A DNA stretch of 64,000 bases from Mesocentrotus franciscanus (taxonomy: Eukaryota; Echinodermata; Echinoidea; Camarodonta; Strongylocentrotidae): the NCBI GenBank assembly GCA_037976565.1, contig CP137680.1, positions 558,001-622,000 on the forward strand, in the 5' to 3' direction. The translations under genes and the position numbers were made by a program. Each line of letters opens with the position of its first letter. Position 1 is the stretch's first letter. Below are positions 41,101 to 54,681 of the stretch, piece after piece. The notes under the pieces were generated by a model. That model had not been told where the DNA came from and searched no databases. It saw only the letters and a program-made list of their open reading frames with translations.

Positions 41101-44100
41101 CTGGAGAGTTATTCTAGATTGTGTGATAATGTGTAATTGCATTTAATTATGGTAATAATAATTACCCATGACAGAATTTATCATTCATGCTACCACCATT
41201 AGGGGGCCCGGGGCATTGTTGGCTAATGGGGATGGGGGGTATGATTGTCCAAGTTTTCCGACACCTACCCCGGTACTTGCATTAGAAATATTCCAGTGAT
41301 GCTTCACGAGCCTAGTAGAGAGTATTGTGTAATATCTGTAAACCATTCAAGAAGCCACATATTATAGGAGAGGATATTACGGTAGTGGAGTCAGTCTTCA
41401 TGAAGGAAGATATATTAAAGGTTTATTCATACTAAATGTAGGGTTTAACATATGTTTTTTACTGTGTACTGTACTTATACTGAAAATAGGCTTTGATCAT
41501 TTTAAAGAGCAGTCCATACAACCCTTGTAATAAGTTCATTTGAATGAAAGAAGAAAAATCAGAGAAATAGAACAGTGAAAGTTTGAAATAAACAGGACCA
41601 ATGATTTAAAAAAGTTATGAAAATGGTGTTTCAAGTATGATATCACTCCATCTGTGCGAATCTCAAATTGGCGATTCGGTCAGTGGATTGTAGCATAGTC
41701 GCAGATAACTCTCCCCTTTGTCGTGTACACAATTCATTTCTAAATTGTTTGGGGTCATACATGCATTTTGTTTGTTCAAACTGTCACCAGTCTGCTTCTC
41801 TGATTGTTCTGCTTTCTTTTAGAGTTGTTTGCTATTATGATTGGGCTTCCCTGTAAGTAGAGTGATATGTATTGTATTCATGTAATTGTACTGAGGAAAC
41901 ATCTATCCACTTGTAGTTGTATTAATGCATTGTCTGCCCACCTTTAGTTGAATAACGTACATGGTGTAGTCAACAAGTAAATGACATGCTGCCCAATTGA
42001 CGTTAATTGTTAAGCAATATAATGGTCATTGTAATTTGCATCTGAATGTAGGCATATGAAATTAAAGGTAGGCCTATAGACCCGTTTTGGAAATGCCCCT
42101 CTCAAAAAATGAAATGGAAGCTCTTATTACCAATCATGTGAAAGAATATGTTTTTACTAATATGTGATGATACATATTTTGCCGGAAACCGCCTACTAAT
42201 TGATATATTTGGTAAATTATCATATCGATCTGGACTGGATAGATATCGCGATCGTGATCTTTCTGTGTACAGTGCTTGTAACTTTACCAAGACTTGGCCA
42301 AATTTGTTCATTTTGATGATTCCAGAACCTTGCAGTACACGCAATACTTATATGCTAGATGATCAACCTTTTCTGATCGATTCCACAACATTTCTTTTAC
42401 AGTGCAATCACATGACCAGAACTGGTCTATACCTTTAATACTATACCATGGTTCTTTCCACAGGGGGTTCACTTCATACGGAGGGTAAATTTAGAATACA
42501 TGTACGTACGTTGTCCTTCACATTATATACGATACGAGATATGCAATTTTATTTTTAACCCTTTTAATTTTTCCTTCTTGTTCCTTTAAGAAACATCTTT
42601 TTTAATCAGTTGTTCTTGTATTTTTTAATTGTTATTGCTATCATTATCATCATTTTTGTATGTCATTGTCTATCTATGTTATATCTTTATATATCCTTAT
42701 ATATATATCCCTGGAAATTAGATAAATAAATTGTACAAAAAATATATAATTATCAATGTATTGCTTTGACACCATATCTGTTCAGCCCAGTAGACCAAAT
42801 GCCTTTGAGACCAAACTTGGCCAAAGGGTAGGGGATGTGTGCGGGGGGTCATCCAAAACTTCTATGACATGCAATTAAGCAAAATGAAAGAATTAATTAA
42901 TGAAATAGTAATAATAATAATAATTTTAAAAGGTCATCAGGTTTTTGGTTTTGGTACTTTGGCTACAAATTATTCTGACGGGCTGGCCATGCTATAATTC
43001 GGTTCTATATTCTAGGCTACATAATTTTCAAAAAGTCATCATCAGCCATTTCTCATGACATGAGGCATAAATCATTTTCCTCTCTCTGATCCAGTTACAT
43101 CTTTTAAATTTCATTATCATACTTCCCATAAAGTCCTGTTGGACATTCGATTAGATAATAATATTGTCCTTCATTAATTTTTACCCCAGTGGAAATGCCC
43201 CTAATGAGATGAGCACCCCTGATCCACACACATAAAACATCACACACGGATCATACACGGCACTGCACTGCCTGTCATAACACATACATGCATGTATGGG
43301 ACAGTGTGCGGAATGCTGTCAAACTCGATATAGCTGGGCCACGGGCCGGACAAGGTCGTTTTGAAAGACGTATAATTGTTCACAAAAACTGTAGGATGGT
43401 CAGGAGTGTCATGTATTTATCAGAAAAGTATTCATAACTTCAATGAAATTGATTTCCAACCATTAAAAATCCCGACAGAATAGAGAGAAATTACAAATTT
43501 GAGGGAAATATTTTGGAGCAAAATTCACGATCGTGACCACTCACACAAACCCGGAAGTGCTGACGGCCTATGTGAATCGTATGCCAACGCATTATTATTG
43601 TTGATATGATTGTTGTTATTTCTTTTGGTGGTAGGAAATATGAATTACATCTGATTTTTATTAAAGAAGAGTTTGGAAACCACTCTGGGATTTCCTATAT
43701 GACGTAACGGTTGGGTGATGACGCTGTGATGACGAGCTAAAAATGATCACGGTAGAATTTTAAATGACGCGCGGAAGTGAGCCCTCTCGTGTTTCAATCG
43801 GTGTCATGGCGACTTGCATTACGTCCGCGCGCGCCCACTGAAGTTACCATACGTGTAATATGCTCTTATATTACCCGCTGCTACATCATGCGTGTCTATG
43901 TGAGATAATTAAATAATAATGAATGATATTATACGCTTGACTAACTTTGAATATTGATCCTTATTGAGTGGTCTTTCTGAAAGTTGATATAATAAAGTTT
44001 CTTTCAATCTGGCAGACAAGTACATGCAAGTGCATTCATTATTACTTACTGGGTTTATAACATTCATCACAAATTTGCTGATAACCTGCAGATTTTATAT

Positions 44101-47100
44101 CTTCTTTAGATATGAACATATCAATTCAATGATTGACAACAAACCCAGTAATACATATGGAACCCTATCATATGATCTTCAGTGGTTGATAAATACTGTA
44201 TAGATGTCCTCTACATTTTTTATTGAAATGGAATACAATAGTACCATACAGACCATGGAGTATGCTGTCACAATTTGTTTAAACAATATACCAATCCTCC
44301 CAACCTAAAAGTGTTGAACACAGGTAAGCCATTCATATTTGTAAAATAGGAGTTATACCACTCTGATTTCCTACCAGGAACTTAGTGCCACAATGTCACA
44401 AATTGCATTCTAAGTGAATAAATGGTGCAACAGTATTTATAAAACAATTGCAAATCTGCTTTTCTACTCGGTGCATGCTTTGCTTTTTTTCTGTTAAAAG
44501 TAGACCTTAAATTCATATTCTGATTTTCATTTATAGTTACTGTATATTTCAAAATATCAATTTAGGACAGAGTAAAACCACTTTTTATTTAATACCTGTT
44601 TCTAGGTTTCATTCCTGTTTTATGAAATAAAATTACTATGTCTTCTCTACTTATCATTGAACCGAGTTATTGATAACTTGATTGTAACAATCTTTTGTCA
44701 ATTACCTCTTAGGATGGACAAAAATACAGAAGTTATTGTTAGGTGGGATCGTGATGGAGAGATCAATTGTGGCAAGAAACGAGATCTTCGATATAACGGA
44801 AGGCTTAGGGTGGGTTCAAGAGTTACTATGAGCTAGATGGATGTGGACTGGACGGGGACTGCAACGCTGACAGGAGACTCTGACTCCAAATGTGCCTCCA
44901 TTTAGAGGTTTTGTGTTCTAGTGGATAAGTAGTTGGACTGTGGATCACAGGATCCATGGTTCAAGTCCCGCCACAGCAGTAATGTCTTTTGGCAAGATAT
45001 TAATCTACATTTGCCACTCTGCTGTGAGCACCGAAAGCGGCTGCCTAGCAGAGCCAGGGTAATAGTTGGAGCGCCTTGAGCATATTGTTATTAATATTTT
45101 GACAGTGACAACCTCCCTCCTTCCTCACTAAGAACAGCACAGACTAAGGTCATCCATCATATGAAAGTTGCATGTAAGAAGTTTTAATCCCATAAACTTA
45201 CAGTGTTGAATGTTTTTAGAAGGATTTGGCATGTAGGACTAATATTAATTGCTAATAGTTTATATTTCAAAGGGCAATCCAACCTTTGTAACAAGTTGAT
45301 TTATGTTAAAGCAAAAAAAATGAGTGTAATAGACTGGTGAAAGTTTGAAAGAAATCAGACATAGAATAAGAAATAATGTTTGAAAAGTTTGATTACAACA
45401 TCTATGTAAATCTCAGATCTGCAATTTTATGAGGCAACAGGGACGTATGCAGCTGACAACTTTGTATGTCATACACAAAAAATATAAATAATTAATGATT
45501 TTCTTTTAAGCTCCTCTTCCATTGTGGCAGTACTCAAACTATATTGTAACCCTCCCTCCCCCTAATCAGTGGCCTTGTGAATTTGCATTTCAGAATTTGC
45601 CAAGAACACCGGTACCCCCCTTCTTTATAGAGCTACCATGTTGTATTTTTTGCCATGAGTGTGGGCTACAGTTAAATAAGTTGCAATTTTGATATTCAAA
45701 CATGATTCATTACACGGAGTGTTGGCTCAGTCAGTAGAGTGTCCGCCTCACAACCGGGAGGTCGTGGGTTCGAATCCCGCCGCGTCATACCAAAAGACGT
45801 TAAAGATGGGAGTTGTTGCTACCTTATTTGGCGCTCAACAATAAGGGATAGAGCAACGTCGATCTGGCGCTCAGCGGCTGCCGGGCTCGCGATCAATTGG
45901 GCAAAAAGAATTTCCGTTTCGGTTTAATAAAATTTGGAGTGAACTATTAGGCTATTATTATTATTATTATCATTATTATGATTTATCAATTTTTAATGAT
46001 TGTACATGTAATTGCGAAATGAACTGTACAAAAACGATTCCAGTTATATTGCAAAGAAATAAATTCAGTCATTACCATGATGAAAGTGTTCATCTTAAGA
46101 TTTGATTGCTTTGTGCTATTCAACGTTTATCCTTGTTGAGTTTGATTTGTTTATAGAAGAAATGTGTCTGAGAGAGTAATGTACTATAGAATGATGACTT
46201 ATGTGGCAAGAAGATACGGCAGCAGAAGCGTTACAAACGATTATGAGATGTGTTAAATGAAGAAAGAAATTGAGAGCCAAAGAAAGAGAGAGAGGTAGAG
46301 GGAATGTTCAAGTTTGCATGAGAGAGCTAGAGAGAGAGAAAGAACTGAGAAGCAATTGAGTGCTAACAAAAGTATACAAATATACTTTTGATCATTGACA
46401 AAAATATTCAATCAAACTTAATTACATATGAAGCAGAACATGATTCCAGAGTGATGTGATTGTGAAGAGACAGAATCAACTAGGTATGACGAATGCAGTT
46501 GTATAGGGGTGGGAGGGGGGTTCATATTTGACAGTATGGATGGTATTTTCTGGATCCCGGTCCCAAATAAGTAATGTCTGTGAACACAATTTGTTGATAA
46601 TAATAATAATATCAATAGGAATGATTGCAATAATTATAATAATCCTAAGATCATTATAATTTATTCTTAATATTATCATTATTATGTCATTTCCTTCATC
46701 ATTTTTTAGTAAAGTAGAATTTGAGAAGTAATGTGAAAAGTAGAAACATTTGCAGTAAAGCAAGGGGGAAAGACGTTTTGAGTGTCCCTCGAATAGGATG
46801 TAAAGCTAAGTTCACATACTTTATTAGAAGTTAGTTTTTCAACATGGGTTTACATCATATTCTCCCTCATATAACAAAAAGAGGAGTTGAAAGACACACC
46901 TTTCGTCCATTTGTCCATTTTGGGACTCAAGAGGGCGACAAACACAATTAAACAACTTAAAATTATAATAACTCATTAATGTGTAAGAATTTAGCTTGTG
47001 AAAAAATATATGTTGTTTAAAGGGTCATACTACTTCATCTTATGAAAGGAAACAAAACTCCTAGATGGTATTTACGAGATAGTTCATGAAACTCATATAG

Positions 47101-50100
47101 CCTGCTGTCGAATAGCGCACTTCGTGAAAACGGAAAAGGCGAGACCTCTCACACAAGAACCGGTCGCGCACTCCTCTAGACCGCTTCGTGAAAACGACGC
47201 GTATGTTGAATGCGCATATTTTCGTTTTCACGAACCGATCCCACAGTTTGTTACAATATCCCCACTTGATTATATATTTTTGTAAACAAAATATATATGA
47301 GCAGAATCGTTAGAATCTGTACTGTGTGGTTGTCAAAGGAAATCTTTGAAGATGTACGTTAACCCCCGTTTTAATAACATGAAATGTTAAAATGCGTTTA
47401 TCTCGAAATTCACTTTTGTCGCTGCGCGGGCCACGAGACCACTTCGTGAAAACGGTGACGACATTCATGTTCAAACTTCATTCACTTCATGATAAATAAA
47501 ATCTTCATAGAAAGTTGATTTGGCGGGAAGAAGGAAACTCGGGAAACATATCAGTAAAAGTTTCAGAAAAGTCCTTGAAATTTAGTTAACTTAATAATAA
47601 GAAATCCTCCACTGAATGCATGTTAATGAGATGTAGAAATTGGGTAAAATGTATTATACAATCTAATGAGTTAATTCTGTCTATGTATCTATCAGGTACA
47701 AAGATGGGAAGATTCTCATTGTTGATGCACTTTCCAAGAAGAATCAGATTCTTCACAATCTAAGAGGTCATAATGATGAGGTTCAGTCCTTGACTTGGGC
47801 TCCATTCCTTGGTGAAGATGCATTCCTGAAGAACAAACCAGATGATGAAGATGCTGACAAACCAGCAGAACCTGGATGCCTCCTTGTTTCAGGTAAAGAT
47901 GAACATTTGAAAAGCAACTTTTCCTGTTAGCACCATATGTCACTCTTGATCTCTAAGCAATCCTGTTTTACTGTAAACTGAAGTTCAAGCTTTCTACCCA
48001 CCTTTAGTCTAGATTTAGTAGGCAAGCTTTGATCCTCTCTTGTGGTTTTTCTCAAGCAAAGAGATTTGTCACATGGTTACTTGCTGTCTGCTGCCTCAAG
48101 ATCACTAGAGCACAGATAAGTGACAATAAAAAGCCAGAGTCCCTATTCAGTGAAGGATTACTCCTTTTAATCCAGATGGATTCTTTCACCTTTCTATGCC
48201 TTAAATGTGTTCCCAAGTCAATAATAGGGGCACCATCCCAGTATTATGTGCACTGTTGAATGAGACAGGTATTTAATCTAAGGACTGCTTTGTATTCTTT
48301 CAGTCTTTCATTCTTCAGTCTTAACAGGAAGCTTGAACCTCTTGTTGTGATAACTCCAAGCAATGAAAGTTTCCTGTAAATTAATGTTGATGCCCTAGTG
48401 CCCTTTGGTAAGGCATTAATCCTCATTATCAAGTCCTTCGTAAAGGACTTAAAGCAGTCGGTCCCCTGGTTGCTTAATTACAAGCATAAACATGATTTCT
48501 TAGCATTCAGGTAAAAGAAGCAAACAAACAAACAAACAATACTGTAGGATTGTGAATTACATTTCCTTCATTTCATCTGATAACTGCAAAATGGACAAAA
48601 CTAAATGGAATGTCGTTAGTATGTGTCTTCAGATATACCGGTACCCTAGAATTTTTGGTAGAACTAGAATTAATGAGGATTACAATGGCCTCGGTGTTAA
48701 CATTTACAACTTTTCTTTATGTGTATATGAGAACATGCATATATTGTATCAAATGTTTAACCCGTACAATGCTATACTACAGAACTCATGAATCTGCCTT
48801 TGAATACAAGAAGAACATTTTAAAGTATTCTCCATTCTGATTTTCACCATACCAGGGAGTAGAGACAAGACCATTCGTATGTGGAGCACAGGTCAGGGTA
48901 AGCTTCTAAAGGTCATGAACCTTCCCCCGAGGGGAGGTGGAGGTCAGCGAACTAGAGATAGAGGAGATGAAGGGGGCATGAAGTCAAGGGTTTGGATCTC
49001 TTTGTACTGGCCTCAGGATAGACCTACACAACTCGTTTCAAGCTCTCATGGGTAAGTTCAATTTAATAGTCTTTGTAGTATATCTTTGAAGTATATCTGC
49101 CATTCAGTCATTCAATTAATCAGTCAGTTTGTTGATCAACCAACTCATCATTCAATATTTTGTTTCTAGTGGTGATGTGATCCTGTGGGACCTAAGCAAA
49201 CCAAGCCAACCTAGATGGGAGATCCTTGGAGGACCAGGAGATTCTACTCATCAACGATCTGTCTTCAACATCAACGGTAGACAAGGTGACCTTGACAGAG
49301 TGATCACTACATCTATGGATAGACAGGTGAATCATTGTTTCCTTCTTCATAAACTACAAATATATGCTCCATTAGCTAAATACTAACAATAAGTATTTGA
49401 GGTTACGCTGCTATGGGTAATGCATCTGGGTCATACATTATTTGCATATCTATTGGAAAAAGTCATTTAAATGTTGTGGATGGATGAAGGTCTAAATTAC
49501 TTTTTGATGTGAACAATCTTAATTTAGGAAAAAGTAGTTGAGAAATACACATATATTGCCCTGAAAGATATAAGGTTTCTAGTAACTTTATTGAAAGGTA
49601 TTAATTAGATTGATGCATATTAGTTTGATATATAGCAGCAAGTTACTCTGTCATTATCAGTTATCTTCACATGATTAATCAGGGAAACTATTATTACCTG
49701 ATTTTTTTTCTTCCTGTCTCCTCTCATTAAAGGTGATTTGCTGGAACCTATCTACCCTCCAGTCAGAATGGAGTCTTCCAACCTTGGGTGGTTTTGTCTA
49801 CAGCATAGCACCCTCACCCCTGGACCCTGCTAGACTAGCCCTGGGTGTAGGAGACAACATGATAAGAGTCTGGAACACTGGAGCTCGGGGCAAGACATAT
49901 GATGTCATCACATTGTGGCAGGGTATCAAGTCAAAGGTCACAGTGGTAAGAATACATCATATCCTGATTCCAATATATATATGCAATTACTTGGTCAAAC
50001 AGAAGATACTAGTATATTGCTCTTCTTTTCTATTCTCATCTCATTTCTCCTCCTAATTTATCATCTCATTCTAAATTTGAGAATAAGAGATAAAGGGAGG

Positions 50101-53100
50101 TAACTTCTTGTTTCAGACACAGCAGATTTCATTGAATTTGAAGCAAAAACTAGGAGATATGACCAAATGAACTGAGTTCCCCCATTTTCGTTGAGTCATC
50201 ATTAATCCACCCTAACTTAAATTTCTCTGAATTTCATATTCAGTGCAATTTAATATCAAGCATAAAATGTATATGAATTACACAACATACACATATTAGA
50301 AAGCAGTACATCAATGTAAATGTTAATTTTCTTTCAATTGCAGGTCAGTTGGCATCCAGTCAGAGAGAACTCACTAGCCTATGGAACAGATGATGGGAGA
50401 GTTGGTATCTTCAATGTCTCAGTCCCTAAGTATGTATCTCATCGTTTGATATTTTTTGATGTGAAACTTGTCAGTTGCTTCTTGATATTGTAGGAAAATG
50501 ATTTTATAAAAACAACATCAGTCATTTCTACGATTCTTCATCCATTCTTCTTTCCAAATGCTACCATTTATCTTATGCTTAAAAGGAAGGAAGTGCATAC
50601 ATTTTTAGAGTTCATACAATATGTGACACAAGGTAGCTGATTTTGTATACCTTCCTGTTATAATAAAATGCTGAAAGCGAGATATAAGTTTGTTGAATGT
50701 TTATTTCTATTCAGCAAACCTCCTCAACAATTCTGGACATTTCACAAGAAGACGATCTACTCCCTTTGCTGGGGACCTCTGTGTCCTAAACCAGGTAGGA
50801 CTCTACATACAACTGACTTATTGTTCTTTGGAGTGTTACAGCTTTGTTTATGCATATGCCATCTTCACTTTTGGTCTTGTGGAGGATTGTGTCTCTATTT
50901 TCATTACTCTCATTAATGTTTATGCTAGTTCCTAGTAGTGCAATGTTAACATGTTAATAATGACAAGCTTTCAGGGTGAAGGGGCTCTCTGCTTTAAATG
51001 AAACTGCTGTAAAGAGTCGTGAGTAGGCAGAATGAATTCCCGCTATTCTTGTCTTTCTGTTGGTATTTGACCTAATCCAGGCTCTTGTACAGTAAAAACT
51101 GCCTGGCAAATAGGCTAGAACTTCTGATCTTGGCATATATCATAATCATATATCATACATGCAGTATGTATATATTTGTAGATGCATGGCATTACATTGT
51201 AACATATCTCACAATTTTAGCTCTTGGTTATAATTTAACTGCTGTATGAAGAAGTACCTGTTTCATTTTTCAATCCAAGATGGCAGTAATTCCCAGTCCC
51301 ACCATGTATACAGCTGTGGAGGTGAAGGGTTAATCTATCAACATAATCCTGCTAAGCTAGATCAGGAGAGCACCAACATCAATACTCTCATCAAACAGAC
51401 AAACAACTATAAGGTGAGGCATGCAATAATGTAGTGTAAGACTAGTTACAATGATTATGTTATGGCATAAATATTAGAATAATTTACCAAAGACAGTATT
51501 TGTGGTCTTGTAAGCGTGTATATACGCGTAATGGGATTTGGACTATATTATCGTTTTCAACAAACCTGATATTGAGTTATTCACTAAAAATTCCAAGATT
51601 GGTAATTCTATCAAAATTGTACCTTTCCCAGTCCAACGTCAGTATATATTTGTTCTTTGCTCAATCAAGATCTTAATCATGTCAGATTGTAATTCTCTAT
51701 TTCATGTCTTGTGGGGGATTTGTTAGGTGAATCAGCAGGTTTAGTAGTGTCATTTATCTCTTGTATGGTCAATTATCTGTGTATATCAGAGCAATTGATA
51801 TTATACTTATTGATAGATCCTGTATTCTCTGTAATTTATAGTTTCAAATTCATGTTGACACCCATATCTACTTTACTATCTTCTGGTTAAATCTTAATCT
51901 CTTTCTGTATTTTCAGCATCTACTACCTCAGAGATCTGATGTTGCTTGGAGATTAGATGGAAGAGCTGTTGCCATTGGAAATGAAGATGGGTTAGTACTT
52001 TCACATTGTTTATGTATCGGTATTCCTTTATGAGTCATAGCAATGAATTTACACAAAATGATCAGTGTAACTAAAAATACATCTAACAATGTTAACTCAT
52101 TTGTAAATCCGGATTTCTGATTACATGAAATGAAGAGAAAAAAAGACCCCAAAAGACAACAATGTTACATTTAAAAGAAAACACTTTTATTTGAAGCTTT
52201 GTCTTTATAGCAGCTGGAGATGAGTATGATGGGATGGAGGAGGGAGGAAGGAGTAGTACATTACATGTACCCAAATAGGAATACATGTATTTTTTTACCG
52301 TTCCAGAGAGCTTAATCTTTTGATTAGGAGTAGTAAACATATTTACAATTTTCTTCTCTCTTTTCAGATCAATTGAAGTATTTGCTTCTCCAGACCTTCA
52401 TCACCTGTGTACTATCCATGTCCAGAGTAAGATCATTAATTGTCTCAGCTGGTATCCTGACTATGAAGAAGCCGTCCAATCGGAGCCTGGGAAATTTGAA
52501 ACTAACCAATCAGAAGAGAAGGAGTCTTTACCAAGCAAACCACTGGAAGCAACAGATCAAAGCACATCTGAGGAAGCTCAAAAGGAAGATCAAGACCATT
52601 GTGGACTAACAGTAGACTGTGCCAGTGATGCACCTGTGAGTCTGTCCAAGGAGACTGGTGAGGGTTCATCTGAAAAGACTGGTGTGAATGTGCAGAGGAA
52701 CCAGTCAGAGATGAGGTACTGGCTTGCATCAGGATCCAACGATTATGAAGTTGAGATCTACGACTTGGCAAGTGTTCTGGGTGAGTGAAGAAAATGGTTC
52801 AGTATTGCCCTCTAGTGGTATCTTAAACAAATGTACCCACTAATTAATAATAATAATAATAATAATAATGATTTACTTAATAAAGAGCACTCAAGACTAT
52901 TGTGTTTTAATGCAGGATGTACATGTATATTGAATTGCATTAACCTGCTTTTTATATTCAAATCAATTTCAGAAAGAAACAAGATCTGCAGAAATCTAAG
53001 ACCAATGGATATGATTACAGCTTTTACATCATTTCTGATATTGAAAATCAAGCCAATTTATTTTGAGGTTTTGATGTTGTGAGAAGTCACGAGAACTTCA

Positions 53101-54646
53101 TCAAGTTCAATATTTCATGACTGAGTAGCTATTATTCTGATGTTTTATTTTACCATTGATTTAGGTAATGAAGGAAAGCCATTGACTGTTCCAATAACGT
53201 CCAGTTATCGTACACTGACCGGTCATACAGGAAGGGTCACAAGTTTGTCCTGGAGCCCATATGGTGATGGCCAACTGGTCTCTACATCCTATGATAACTC
53301 AGCTCAGGTATATCGTCTATTTCACAATAATGGAAATATGATGAAACAAAAGCAGTATTTCATACTCGTCTCATTATATATAGGCCATTACAGGATGTGC
53401 ACTGAACCAAAGTTTGCATGTCCGTATATAAAATAATTACCTTAATATTGACTTTGTTTAACATGCAGAATATGACAAGTACACTTTTTAAGATGTCTGT
53501 AAATTCATACATTTTGACTACTCCTGCAAGCAAACAGATGATTGATTTTATGCACCCTCATGAAAGTCATCTTATTTTCTGTTTGTGTGGATGTCTCTCT
53601 ATCAAGCCTGTAATTATTTTTTTTCCACGGGGGCTCTTTTAGTAATGATGGGGGCTCTTTTTTATGCCTCCGCTACAAAGTAGCCGGAGGCATTATGTTT
53701 TCTGGTTGTCCGTACGTCCCGTTCTCGTGATGGCGTTATCTCAAGAGCAGATTGATGGATTACCGCCAAACTTGAGTCATGTATGTATCTTGCAGAGCCA
53801 ATGAACTGATTAGATTTAGGGGTCACGAGGTCGAAGGTCAAAGGTCACAGGGCTCATTATGTATGCAAAAATAGCTCGTGATCGCATTATCTCAAGAACC
53901 CGATTGATGGATTACCGCCAAACTTGGATCATGTATGTATCTTGCAAAGCCAATGAACTGATTAGATTTTAGGGTCGTGAGGTCAAAGGTCATGGGGCTC
54001 ATTATATATGCCTATAAATAGCTTGTGAACGCATTATAATTAAAACCGACAGATGCATTGCAATCAAACTTGAATTAAAAAAATTGCTCTATGGCGGAAG
54101 GCATCAATAAGTTCCATCTAGTTTAATACAAATTTCCATTGAATTGGTACCCATGATACTCCTAAATTCTTTGCTATTTCATCATTATCATTTATTTAAG
54201 TCGGCATTTCCCTCTTACAACTTTACAAGTTACATGAGGTTACTGACTTTCATCCCGCTGACTGTCGCACTGCACTGCGAGCTTCCTATGTTTGTATCGG
54301 TAGTACTCATAGAGATGTGGAGATGGGCGATATAGCGCCATCTTGCGGCAAAATAAGCGTACATTTGTTTACAATATGGCGGCCTACAGACACCGATAAA
54401 TTTGAGCGAGAAATCCTGCATGCTAATCTTACTTCCATAGTTCCATTTCATTGATTTAAGGTTTGAAACTCAATATTGTGTGAAAGTTATAACAGAAAAG
54501 ATAATCTTTATTTTATAATTCCACGGGGGCGATTTTTGATTATGCAATCGCCCCGTGAGCAATCTGACAGGCGATTTTGTAGCTCACAGGGGCGAATCGC
54601 CCGTCGCCCCCGTGTATTACGAGCCTTGCTCTCTATCTTTGTGATG

Positions 54647-54681
<35 letters not shown>

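Larger units (their letters stand above)
35146..47460. mobile_element. Possible 12.3 kb element with perfect 32 bp terminal inverted repeats
   Basis: 35,146-35,177 (CGTCACCGTTTTCACGAAGT and on) is the exact complement of 47,429-47,460. ACAT flanks both outer sides (35,142-35,145 and 47,461-47,464), as a 4 bp target duplication would. The core TTCGTGAAAACG recurs near both ends (about 35,330, 47,118, 47,170 and 47,222). No transposase or other coding is seen inside. It nearly fills Gemin5 intron 2. Two independent small elements in opposite orientation are the alternative. Confidence 0.5.

Noticed and set aside
45714..45790. Functional tRNA-Val gene
   Set aside because: Acceptor stem does not pair well, and the sequence continues into a SINE body and TTA tail.
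35146..47460. Polinton/Maverick-type large DNA transposon
   Set aside because: Those carry long coding regions for polymerase, integrase and capsid proteins. None is readable here, and the 4 bp flank does not fit their 6 bp duplications.
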